Of a DNA stretch of 64,000 nucleotides, positions 50,912-61,321 are shown piece after piece. This stretch comes from Ascidia mentula (lineage: Eukaryota; Chordata; Ascidiacea; Phlebobranchia; Ascidiidae): the NCBI GenBank assembly GCA_947561715.1, contig OX387197.1, positions 8,739,001-8,803,000 on the forward strand, given 5' to 3'. Made by a program: the position numbers and the translations under genes. Under the pieces are notes generated by a model that was given only the letters and a program-made list of their open reading frames with translations, was not told the DNA's origin and did no database searches. Position 1 is the stretch's first letter. Each line of letters begins with the position of its first letter.

Positions 50912-53900
50912 ATGAGTCGCAGAAAACTTGTGGATGCAAATGTAACAGATGCTTTGAAAAGAAGATATCCATCAAAACATTATGTGAGTATACAAACCTA
51001 TTTTGTGATGGTAAAGTTTACTGAAAAATGATTGCTAATTAAAACAAATATATTGAAAAAGTTTACTTTGAAATCGATCAGAAGAAAAAAATTCCAATAG
51101 ACATTCTTTTACTTTCAATTGGATGGTTATTTTGCCGAAGTTGCGATAAATTCATTCGTTACTTTGTTTAAATCCGTTCTATGTGTTAAATTGTTTTGAT
51201 GAGTTATAAAGCACTTTTGTTTTCGTAGGTATATGTGATTCAAGTAAAATGGAATGACGGAAGTGACACCATGATATTTAGAAGATACAGCAAGTTTTTT
51301 GATTTTCAGGTAGTTTAGACAGTTCTATCACATAATATTTTTTGGCTATTTAATTGTCTGATTTCCATGCCAGTTCTTGTTTGTTCAGGTGTCCCACAAA
51401 ATTTATGATTTTGACATGTAAAATATGTTTAGATTTCCCTGTTGGAAGCTTTTCCATTGGAAGGAGGATTAAAAGATCCAGCTGCCAGAACAATACCCTT
51501 TCTCCCAGGAAAAGTACTGTTCAGAAGAAGCCATATACGTGAGGTTGCTATGAAACGACTAAAACCAATTGATGAATATTGTCGAGTAAGTGTAGTTTGG
51601 CAATTCTCGCATGTTTGCCTGTTGTGGAGAATGTACATTTTATTCTGTATTGATCAATTCATTCTGGTGCCTTAAATCTTATGTGCTGAAGGGTAACCCT
51701 ATGCTGGCTGCTGTGTAATGAATTTTTAATGATATTGATATTCTATACTCAAAAGAACCATTAAGTCGAAAGTTGAACCAAAGTTCTTTTAGGCACTCAT
51801 TCAACTTCCAGCAAACATTTCACAAAGCAACCAAGTTTTGGATTTCTTTGAAAGTAAACCAGAAGATTTAAACCCACCCCAGGAGTAAGTAGCCTACATG
51901 TCAACAAAATTATTTTCAAAATATTTCAGCAACAATTATATACATATTCTGGAAATGTTTTTTTTGTGAACATTATGCTACTTGTTTACTAATGGATAAG
52001 TCACAGCCAATGCTAATGATTAAGACGTTAAATTTCATCTGCACTAAAAATCTCAGCATGTTACATTTTGTTTATGAATATAGACCAAAACTTGAACTGT
52101 TTTGTTTCAGTTAAATTTAACACAGATTTAAGTTAGTTACAATAGGTTTCATTCTGAGTTTTTGTTTACCACAAGACACTGCCATGGGCAATCATGAATG
52201 GAAGTGATACCAAAATTTACTGTTAAATTGTGGGATGTTTGTATTACAGGGATACTGCTAACAAGAAAAGGAGGAAGGATGAATCAGGTTAGTGTCGATT
52301 ATCTGCACTTTTTCTTTTCTAAACATTGACCAAATAAAAGAATGAGTCACCTTATCCCTGTTTTATCAAGATCACCAGCTCTAGTGCTGGACAATGAGTC
52401 ATGTTTTTTCCCATGTGCTGTTTTGTGTCCAACCACATATCTTTTAACATTTTAATGAGTTTTCTATCGTTGTTGGTGAAAATCACAGCACTTTTCTTGT
52501 TTCAACCATTCACAGGGAGGTAATTCATATGATTCCAAATAATACATTTTTATAATATTTGCTTTTGCCAACATATAAAAAGGTCTTGCATACTCAATAG
52601 TTAAGTCCAGACGCATTAGAAGAACAAAATCTCTTGGTAAGTGGTGTTCGCATGTGTGCTCAATATTCATTGTGATGTAACAATTTGTCCGTCATGTGGT
52701 CTCTTTTCACTTGTTATGTGCAGCATGTGTAATGTTTTGACAGTTGGTTGAAATCCAGAATTTTTCTTCAGTTTGCGACTGAGCTAGTTTGAATCATACG
52801 AGCAGTTTTTAATTTTTAAGAATACATAAAAAAAGTTATTATATCCAATATTACTGTTCAAATAAATTAAGCTATAAAATAAAAAATAAATTAAGTTTAA
52901 TTTTCACAAAAATACCATCAAATTCGAATAGGAAAGCCAAAGCTAATATGCTGACCATTGTTAAGCATATGTTTCCAACAGTGCTGTGTTCATCATCAGT
53001 GCTTTGAATGTGTGCTTAACAATGGTCCACATACTAGCTTTGGGTTTAGTATTCAAAGTAATTTACCTGAATTCTTTGCACCCAAATATATCAACAAACG
53101 TTATGCATTTTTTCCATATGTGTTCATGGTTTGAATATTTTGTATTGCAACTCACATGTTGCATGAGTAGAACAATTATGAGCAGCAAATTGTCCCAACC
53201 CTAAGCTTTTTGCACTGTATAGCTTGTTTTAACATATTGCATGCTTGTGTTTGAACTCAAAACCATTAATAATACAACAGTGTATGGGTTGAGAACGGGA
53301 ACAACTTGTGAAGTGGGTATTAATACCAGCAAAATCAGCGTGAAATATTGTTTTAATTGTATCTGGCCTATTGATCAGTACTTAGATAGCTTTACAAATC
53401 ATTTTGTTTTTTTAAATATTTTGTATTTATTTATATGTGGGTTTGCTATTTTGTCACAATACAATCCTACTTATTGTAGTGCAACAAAATGAAAACTTAT
53501 TGTTTGTCATGAAAATATCAGAGGATTGTTTTTTTAACAGATATCGGTGAAATATCTGGGCCCATACCTTTGGAACAATATGTGGCTGTTGCCGATTACA
53601 CTCGTACACAACCAAAAGAACTAACCGTCGAGTCTGGCCAGTATTTGGAAGTTATTGAAAAACACGAAAATGGCAAGTGTTAAATTTGTTTCATCGTTTT
53701 TTTATGAGGACTTGCTGTAAATACTGTGTATAATTATGCAGGATGGTGGTTTGTGAGTGATGAAGAAGGTGAACGTGGATGGATTCCTGGTGTATACTTG
53801 GAAAAAAGAGATGGGACGCTTGAAAATCTTATTACCAAAGAAGCGGAACTTGGCCAGGGTATGCTGAAATTGCTCGGTTTCAATCAGCTATTTGTGGAAT

Positions 53901-56900
53901 GAAATTAGTCATACAGAGAAGTCTGATTTGCTTTTCTCATTATTTACTTTTATATTTTATAAATTACATAGGTGAGAAATACATTACAACAGCCAAATTT
54001 GTTGCAAGCAACGCAGACGAAATAAGTTTTGGCCTTGGTGTTCTTGTGGAAGTCCTGCAGAAAAATCTTGAAGGATGGTGGCATATCAGGTAACAATCTT
54101 GCGTAAGCTATGCCATGTGCTCTGACTCAAGGGGTCATATGCCATTAAATCCTGAACGACTTCCTCGTCACATGTCGAAAATAGCTACTCTGAACTGTAT
54201 TGTGTTTTCAGTTACCAGGGAAAGGAAGGATGGGCTCCAGCTTCCTATTTGGACAAGCCTGCCGATGTCGTGCTCAGACAGTCCAACAGAAATGAACATG
54301 GTGTTGAAATAATATCGTCAGTCCACGAACTCAAAGCACATAGAAGAAGCCTTCCGTCCGGCACAATTAATGCTGTTGTTCCGTCCCCATCCTCTGTACC
54401 TACCCTTTCAAATTCGGCCACATCTAGTCCAAAGCGACAGCAAGTTGCCAACAGGCGGAGTAAGGAATACCATTCCGCATGTTTAAATTCAGGTTTGTAA
54501 AATAACATTACAGAAAGTTTTATGTGATTTACTATTTATTTAAAGCTAACAAGCAATATTTTTTCTGTGTTTGGCAATGCATGTTCTAAATTTCATTAAC
54601 AAATAAGTTTTTGTACAAAAACATGTTTTCAGTGTAAATATTGCAACATGAATTACAAAAACAGTGCACCAGCAAGCATTATAGGAATATTGCAACAATA
54701 AGTCATTGTTATTGCAGCTGCAGTTGTTTTAAGTCCAAAATCCCAAGTACTGCCCCCACCGAAACGGTCGTCAGTGAAGCGTGGATCACTTGTTCAGAAA
54801 CCACAAGTACCCCCACCTTTGCCACCAACCTACAAGTTAGCTGCAAAGGAACCAGTTTATGAGTATGTTTCCAAAGCCCCATTTGTGGCCAATATTCCAG
54901 AGGGAGTGAGCTTTGACCAACATGCCAAAGTGGAGGTAAGATCTAATCACTGAGAAAAAAGAAAAATTATTCTTGAACATTAACATTTAATATAACGGGT
55001 TTTTTGTTAATCACAACCTTTACCAGGGTTTCTTTAACTAGGATCCAGGCTAATCTGACAAAAATGTCAAACTTGATTCTGTAAGCTTCATAACTCTAGG
55101 TTATGGTGTTGTTCTATGCCGATATGTCATAACCGTGGGGTTGTGAGAAAACTTTTTCACAAAAAAGGTTTGAAAACCCTGCCCTGTCCAATACAAAAAA
55201 TGCAACATATCAAAGACATATACTCCCATTGCACATTATTTTTGTATTTGTTTTGAACTGACACGTCTGATTTAGATTACATTTATTGGCAGGTAATTGA
55301 AAAATCACCTGGTGGTTGGTGGTATATTCAAATTGATGGAAATGAGGGTTGGGCTCCTTCTTCTTATATTGAAAAGCAATTCAAGGCAAAGTCTGTGAAA
55401 CCACCTGAAAGACCCAAACCCCCAAAGCCTGCTGTCATATCTTCTACTGATTCATCAACAAGCCCTAAACGTCCATTGATAAAATCACATTCTACGTCAT
55501 CTACTTGTGAATCAGGAAAAGTATTGTCCGCCATGAGACCGTTGCCACCACTGCCAAGTGCAACAAAGCCCACCGTTGGAACTCCAGATCCACTTTGTCA
55601 TGCCAAACCCAGCACAGCCGCCTCAAAAGGAAGTAATTCAAACTCAACAAATATCCTAAGCAGCACTTCCAAAAAGCAACTGCCGATGCCAGCAGCTGCA
55701 GCCAATGTCAGTTTGAATAAGGTTGAGTCACAGGAAACCAAACCTGCAGCGGAAAAAGAAATGAGAAAGTCCGTTCCGAACAAGAATGCTGCAACAGTCA
55801 AGCGTACCACTACTCCCCCAAAACGTCCACTGAGACCTCAGACTTCCAATGATACAAACAAAAAGCCAACTGCGTCCATCACTAAAAAGCAGCCGAACAA
55901 ACCCCCGGCTCCAGCATTGGGTAAAAAGAAACCAGTTGTCCAAGCAAAGTCAGTTGGAGTGAATGAAAATTCAGTAGCAGCAAGGGCCTCAAAGATTGGT
56001 GCAGAGATTAACTTACGGAATGCCTTAAAACCAGTGGAAAGGAATGAACAAAAAGGTGCAGCAAAAAAATCATTAACTCCACCACCAAAACCCCAGTTAC
56101 AAAATCGAACCAAATCAAAAATGGATTCAAAGGCACCGACTTCTGTCAGCTCCATGCGGTCAAAATTTCAAAATGATATGAAGACCAGTGGCCCTGCCAG
56201 ACCCAAGCCTGCTATTTCCCACACAAAACCTTTACCTCTTAAACCAAACAAACCTGCATTTCCACAGGCCAACAATATCAAATCCAGAAATGTCAATGGA
56301 AATAACAATACCAATGGCAATAAAAATGAAATTATTATTGGCAGAGTGGAATCATGTTATATTGCTCCATCTGAAACACCTAAGCCTTTGAGAGGTTCGC
56401 CTGATGGTCAAGTTGATGAAGGTTTCGTTGATGAAAGGGGCCGCAAGTGTGAAACCAACTCAGAAAACCAACCCAGGGACGAGGACGTAGCCAAGCCAAA
56501 GTGCCGATATGTAGCTGTGGCTGACTTCATGCCAGAGAATCCTGGTGAAATGGCATTTACAGAGGGTGCTGTTGCCACTCTAATAGACAAAGCAAAGTCA
56601 GATTGGTGGTACATGATGATAGGTGAGGACAGTGGATGGGTGCCCTCTGGATTCTTCGAACTGGAATCGGGCAAAACAACAGAGATTAATCTCAATAAGA
56701 ATGCTGTTGTTGTTGGACCTATTGTTCCCATAAACCCTGATACTGTGTACAGTGAAATAGATGACCCAGATGCTGTGATTGAAGGGCAAACGCCTAACCT
56801 GAGGTGTGTTGTAATTACTGAATTCACAGCAACTGAAGAAGGCACTATAAGCATTGCTCCTGGTGATGTTTTAGAGGTGCATGAACAAACTGAGTCATGG

Positions 56901-56984
56901 TGGTTTACAACGGTTGTGTTTTCAAGTTGCAATGATGAGGGCTTAGAAGGCTGGGTCCCATTTGATCACCTTCAGATGCTTTAA
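50912..56984 (+). CDS. SH3PXD2A: SH3 and PX domain scaffold TKS5-like
   Basis: Eleven exons join in frame to about 997 residues: 50912-50983, 51229-51309, 51433-51585, 51793-51884, 52250-52287, 53541-53672, 53742-53858, 53972-54089, 54212-54492, 54718-54935, 55293-56984. An N-terminal PX domain ([34 protein letters not shown]) is followed by five SH3 domains: [60 protein letters not shown] and [14 protein letters not shown]. Between SH3-3 and SH3-4 lie about 330 residues rich in Pro, Lys and Ser. Five SH3 domains point to TKS5 rather than TKS4 (four). TKS5 is a SRC substrate that binds phosphoinositides and organises podosomes and invadopodia. Intron 6 has a GC donor. The last exon (1.7 kb) codes more than half the protein. 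Confidence 0.93.
52937..53043. repeat. Imperfect inverted repeat (hairpin) in an SH3PXD2A intron
   Basis: Arms 52937-52969 (CCAAAGCTAATATGCTGACC and onward) and 53011-53043 are inverted copies of about 33 nt with few mismatches, sharing GACCATTGTTAAGC. The loop is about 40 nt. It lies in the long intron between exons 5 and 6. Confidence 0.6.
55024..55181. mobile_element. Short hAT-like MITE in an SH3PXD2A intron
   Basis: Left end CAGGGTTTCTTTAAC and right end (minus strand CAGGGTTTTCAAACC) share the first eight bases as inverted repeats around 158 bp. No matching octamers flank it, so the boundaries are less certain than for the other copies. It lies just before the last exon of SH3PXD2A. 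Confidence 0.5.
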
Positions 56985-57554
56985 AGTTTTTTATATTTTG
57001 AAGTGAGTTATTGTTGTAAAATTGTGTCACTGTTCTCATCCATTTTTAGTCTCATTGCAGAATTTTCGTGGTCTTTGTAAACATACTTCCCATGCTTTAG
57101 TTGTTATGCAACATAGGTCAGTGCTTGAACTCAATTAGATTGTCTCCAGCATTTATGTGTTTGTCATTCGGGTTATTTTGGTGCTTATATTACACATTTG
57201 GATATAGTAGATTCCTTGCATTACCTTCTTCAAATTTTAGCATGTGCAAATAATATTTTTTTAACTTTGCAATCATTGTTTTCCAGTGTTTTATGCTGCC
57301 TTGTTTTTTTTTATTCATTGCACTGAATTTTTACTTGTACGCTGGTGGCATCAGTAAAAGAAAACAAATCCGTGGAGAGTGTTTATTGCAGGTCAAAACA
57401 GAATATGAAGAAATTGTTTTTAAATCGTAAAATGGGAAGTTCCGATCGAGTTAAATTTAAAACCAATATTTTTTTTGACAAGGGTACAGGAATGAAGCAA
57501 TGAATCTATCTACAAAATTACACTGAAATGATGACAGCTTTAGCTTTCGGTGGT
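56985..57554. other. Convergent 3' ends of SH3PXD2A and ferritin
   Basis: The region between the two stop codons. For ferritin, AATAAA on the minus strand lies at 57382-57387, about 170 bp after its stop. No canonical AATAAA is seen on the plus strand for SH3PXD2A, so it may use a variant signal, and the two 3' untranslated regions may overlap. Confidence 0.5.
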
Positions 57555-58385
57555 TTACTTCTCAAGAAAGTGCTTGTCGAACATGTATTCACCCAAGCCA
57601 GTGCCAACTCTTTTCAAGTTGGTGATGTAGTCTTTCAGAGTCTTAATGGCCTCGACTTGTTCATGCAAGAAGTTAGCCTCAATGAAGTCTTGAAACTGTA
57701 GAATTGACAAAGAATTTAATAATTGAAGACTAAATGTACAACTTATCATACACAAATTACACACCTCAGGATCACCATTGCCAGTTTCATGGAGAGCCAA
57801 CAAGCTTTTGTTGACATTGACCTCAAGAGCAAGTGCACATTGCATTGCCTTCAAAACAGTGAAGGTTGCCGGATCAAATGCACCTGGAGGCTACAAAAAA
57901 ACAAGGGAGTAGTAACTTTTCAATACACCATTAGGGTACATGTTTGGGTTTGCATGTATGGCTACCTTTATCTGAAAGTAACCAGTGGTTCCACCACGCT
58001 GGTTGTGGTATTTCACCAGTTTGTCAGCATGCTCCTTTTCCTCCTCTGAACATTCGAGGAAATACTTGGCAACGTTTTTTAGAGCCACGTCATCACGGTC
58101 AAAAAAATGTCCCTGCAGGATAAATGCAGGTTAGAATTGTTAAAAATTAGATAGGTTTTGAACCAACAATGCTTCTTACCATTGCCATGTACATGTAAGA
58201 GGCATACAGTTCCAAATTGATCTGGTTGTTAACACCATCTTCACAGCACTTCAGCCATGCTCCAGCATTGTTTCCCTGTTAAAACACAGTTCATCTGTTT
58301 AATCTAGAATCAAAAGGTAGCCTAACATGTCCACATTAGTTTACAATTGAATAAAACTTACCGAGGATGAACTTTGTTCTGCCAT
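57555..58385 (-). CDS. Ferritin, heavy-chain type
   Basis: Five exons join in frame to 177 residues: 58362-58385, 58180-58275, 57966-58112, 57765-57890, 57555-57695. All ferroxidase-centre residues of H-ferritin are visible: the Glu and Tyr in [10 protein letters not shown], the Glu pair and His in [11 protein letters not shown], the Glu in [11 protein letters not shown] and the Gln in HEQVEAIK. The protein therefore can oxidise Fe(II) and store iron in the 24-subunit shell. There is no signal peptide, so it is the cytosolic rather than the secreted type. The 5' leader contains a CAGUGA hairpin candidate about 100 nt upstream. Confidence 0.96.
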
Positions 58386-58475
58386 ATTTCTGTAGTAACT
58401 TTGTAGACGGCTTTAAACTTGAAAGATTGCACTTTTTGAAGAGAAAACACAGTAAAACTATAGGTATGTCTAGCA

Positions 58476-58502
58476 GAGATCCGTTCGTTCACTGACGACC
58501 CA
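58476..58502 (-). promoter_or_regulatory. Possible iron-responsive-element-like hairpin
   Basis: On the minus strand, CAGUGA (58489-58494) is flanked by UCGU and ACGA, giving four pairs below a loop with the IRE sequence CAGUGN, within the expected ferritin 5' untranslated region. The fifth upper pair is G-A, and the position normally holding the bulged C is G, so it departs from the canonical IRE. It could be a degenerate site or coincidence. Confidence 0.3.
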
Positions 58503-58682
58503 AGAACCCTACAACTGACGCAACAAGAAGCGGTATGAAGCGTAATCCTTCGTGGTCCAGGTTATAATACGTAAAAGGACGGTTGTTTACTGCCTACTGT
58601 GCTGTTGTCGTGAATCGTTTTTACGCCCTGTTACTGCGCCTGAAACAAACACAAAAAGAGGGGAGGGAAATCAACAAGTTAG

Positions 58683-59009
58683 AATTTCTCGGTGTCACGA
58701 GACTTATCGTGAGTCAGCATTACTTCCCGATATTTTCAGTGAACGTTGTACTCCCTGCGGTTGTCATACAAAGACTAATCAAATACAGGGCGTGTGTTCA
58801 AGCAAATGTAATAGTGCTGAATCAAGCTTTTCGTAATGACACAAACGTTACTTGGCAGACAACACCAAAAAGGGAATTTTCAGCTTTTGGCAAGTTGCAA
58901 AAACTGGGAACTGCACGTTTTGTGGCTTGAGTACACAAACATTTCCACATGTTAATTGTCGTAAAACTAACATTAGGAGACTATATTTCGCTCGATCAGT
59001 AACATAAAG
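58683..59009 (+). repeat. Dispersed repeat R1, copy a
   Basis: About 325 bp very similar to 59442-59774. Shared blocks include TGTCACGAGACTTATCGTGA, AATACAGGGCGTGTGTTC and AACACCAAAAAGGGAATTTT. Both copies keep a stretch of open frame (PKREFSAFGKLQKLG), but no known protein is recognised, so coding is not claimed. Confidence 0.8.
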
Positions 59010-59018
59010 TAGTAACAT

Positions 59019-59264
59019 AAAAATATATCATTTTACCTCACAGTTGTGTTAAGTCGTCACAAGAAGATATGATTGGCAGTCAAATCGAAAATATATGCTC
59101 CTATTTGGGATTAAGACATAAGGAATAATTTTTGTGGGTCGCGCCAAAAAGTATTTGCGGACCCCGTTGTAAACGGGCCTTATGTTGACAAGACAAAATA
59201 ATTTTACTTGCGAGAAAGCCAATTTTTTATGATGTATTATTCTATCATATTTAACATAATGGGT
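59019..59264 (+). repeat. Dispersed repeat R2, copy a
   Basis: About 230 bp similar to 60488-60725, sharing AAAAATATATCATTTTACC, GATTGGCAGTCAAATCG and CGTTGTAAACGGGCCTTATG. Copy a carries a short extra segment (near 59140-59160) missing from copy b. No coding potential is seen. Confidence 0.8.
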
Positions 59265-59441
59265 TCATTCATTTAGATTGGTTCAGGCATCAACAATTGT
59301 CGCTCTGTTTCTTGTCATCTTGATTGTTTCAATGGTTCGTCTTCCATATAGGGTAAGGTGTTTTATTTAAAATTTGATAAAAGGGTCAGTTTTAAACCTT
59401 TAATAATTGTTACTCCCATTATTTCACAACTCAGAAAAGAG
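59265..59441 (+). pseudogene. Orphan duplicate of exon 6 of the terminal membrane-protein gene
   Basis: The segment matches 62945-63125 across intron, exon and intron. The acceptor (tttag), the exon with an open frame (LVQASTIVALFLVIL then VSMVRLPYR) and the donor gtaagg are all retained. No other exon of the gene is found beside it. It is therefore either an isolated copied exon or the last relic of a tandem paralogue. Its right junction with repeat R1b falls in the shared word GAGAATTT. Confidence 0.75.
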
Positions 59442-59774
59442 AATTTCTTGGTGTCACGAGACTTATCGTGAGTCAGCATTACTTCCTGATATTTCCAGTG
59501 AACGTTGTATACTCCCTTCGGTTGTCATGCAAAGACTAATCAAATACAGGGCGTGTGTTCAAGCAAATGTAATAGTGCTGAATCAAGCTTTTCGTAATGA
59601 CACAAACGTTACTTGGCAGACAACACCAAAAAGGGAATTTTCAGCTTTTGGCAAGTTGCAAAAACTGGGAATGCACGTTTTGTGGCTTGAGTACACAAAC
59701 ATTTCCACATGTTAATTGTCGTAAAACCAACATTAGGAGGCGATGTTTCGCTTGATTAGTAAAATAAAGTAAGC
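59442..59774 (+). repeat. Dispersed repeat R1, copy b
   Basis: Second copy of the 58683-59009 repeat, same orientation, with small indels. It begins immediately after the orphan exon copy. Confidence 0.8.
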
Positions 59775-60487
59775 AACTCATGCGTGAAAATTGTAAATAT
59801 TGGTGTGTGTTTCGTCAATTTTTCTCTGACACTCAAACTTCAATGCGCAGTTTACCTAACCTGGCATTTACGTAACTATGAAATGCGTCATATTCGGTTC
59901 AAACATGCACATGATGGCAGTTTCGCCAATCGTTAATTTTGTTGCGTAACTGATTAACTCTCAGTCTCGTTCACAAAATAGTAGGGCTGCGATACATTGT
60001 TGACAGTCTGAACAAATAAAAATGAAGTTTGCATTGAATAAATTACTAGCACTATACATTTTTTGTGTTTTTTTAAACTTTTTACAGATACAACCAGATT
60101 CAGCGCTAATTCAGACGAATTATGACCCTCTTTCTGGCCGCCCTTGAATAACTGCAGGACATATTTAAAGGAAAATAATTTCAACAAAAGTAACAGCTAC
60201 ATTTTAGGAAAACCCAAACTTCAGAAGTGTATAACTTACGACTTGGGAGTGGACATGGCCACCGTCGAGGCATTACTGTTATGAAGGGAGTATTGTTATG
60301 TCATATCGACTCGCCGTAAAATGGTTACTGCAGTATTGCTACAATTATTCAGCGAAAAATGTGAACGTTCATGCACGCAGAATTTTTTTATGATCAATAA
60401 ACCAAAAATATCTTGAGTATTTCAGATTTTGTAAGTTAACAGGGACTGATGAATACATTGACCAACAAGAAGTAAGGAAGGCGGTGA

Positions 60488-60725
60488 AAAATATATCATT
60501 TTACCACACAGTTGTGTTAAGACGTCACAAGATGATATGATTGGCAGTCAAATCGAAAATATATGCTCCTATTTGGGATTGAGACATAAGGAATAATTTT
60601 TGTGGGTCGGATCCCGTTGTAAACGGGCCTTATGTTGGCAAGACAAAATAATTTTACTTGCGAGAAAACCAATTTTTTATGATGTATTGTTGTATCGTAT
60701 TTAACATCATGGGTTTCACACGTTT
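60488..60725 (+). repeat. Dispersed repeat R2, copy b
   Basis: Second copy of the 59019-59264 repeat, same orientation, lacking the short extra segment of copy a. Confidence 0.8.
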
Positions 60726-61321
60726 ATGACGCAACACCTATGTTGTTAATCATATCATACTATACTTCTAGTAGTAGAATACTACGTTCAATAGAGACGC
60801 CAACCAAGATAGTTTCTCGAGATTACATACATCTCATTAACTATTTTGTTTATTTGAGGGTTTTTTATTTTATCTTTCAACCGTTGGCTGGTATGCGTTG
60901 CCTTTTATTTGATATTTTAAAGTTGTGTTTAATTTTCTTTGTATGAATAGTACGAGAAAACTACGTACGCAACCTTTGAATAGTACGCGATTAAAATAGC
61001 TTGTATAAAATGTACTGCAATGTGATACGTACAACTAGTTTGTGTAGCGTAGGTTTGCTAGCAACGTAGGTAGATGTTTGACACCAGACCCAATGTTTGT
61101 TCCTAAACAAATAAATAGGCTTGTGTTTTGAGGCAACTGAACTTTAAATTATCTAGTTTAAATTACAATCTCCTTTGCAATACCAGAAGTAAAATTAATG
61201 TTTTTGTTTTATCATAATAATATATCATTTATTGTTTTTAGTGTGGTAGCCTATATGTTGTGGCCAGGTTTGTGAGAGTGGCACGCCTTTAACTACTTAT
61301 TGTAACAAGTTTTTTAAAAGT

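Larger units (their letters stand above)
58386..61321. other. Repeat mosaic between ferritin and the terminal gene
   Basis: About 2.9 kb with the ferritin 5' flank, two copies each of two dispersed repeats and an orphan exon copy, listed separately. The tail 60726-61321 is AT-rich with an acceptor-like tttttag ending at 61241, shortly before the start of the next gene. Confidence 0.5.
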
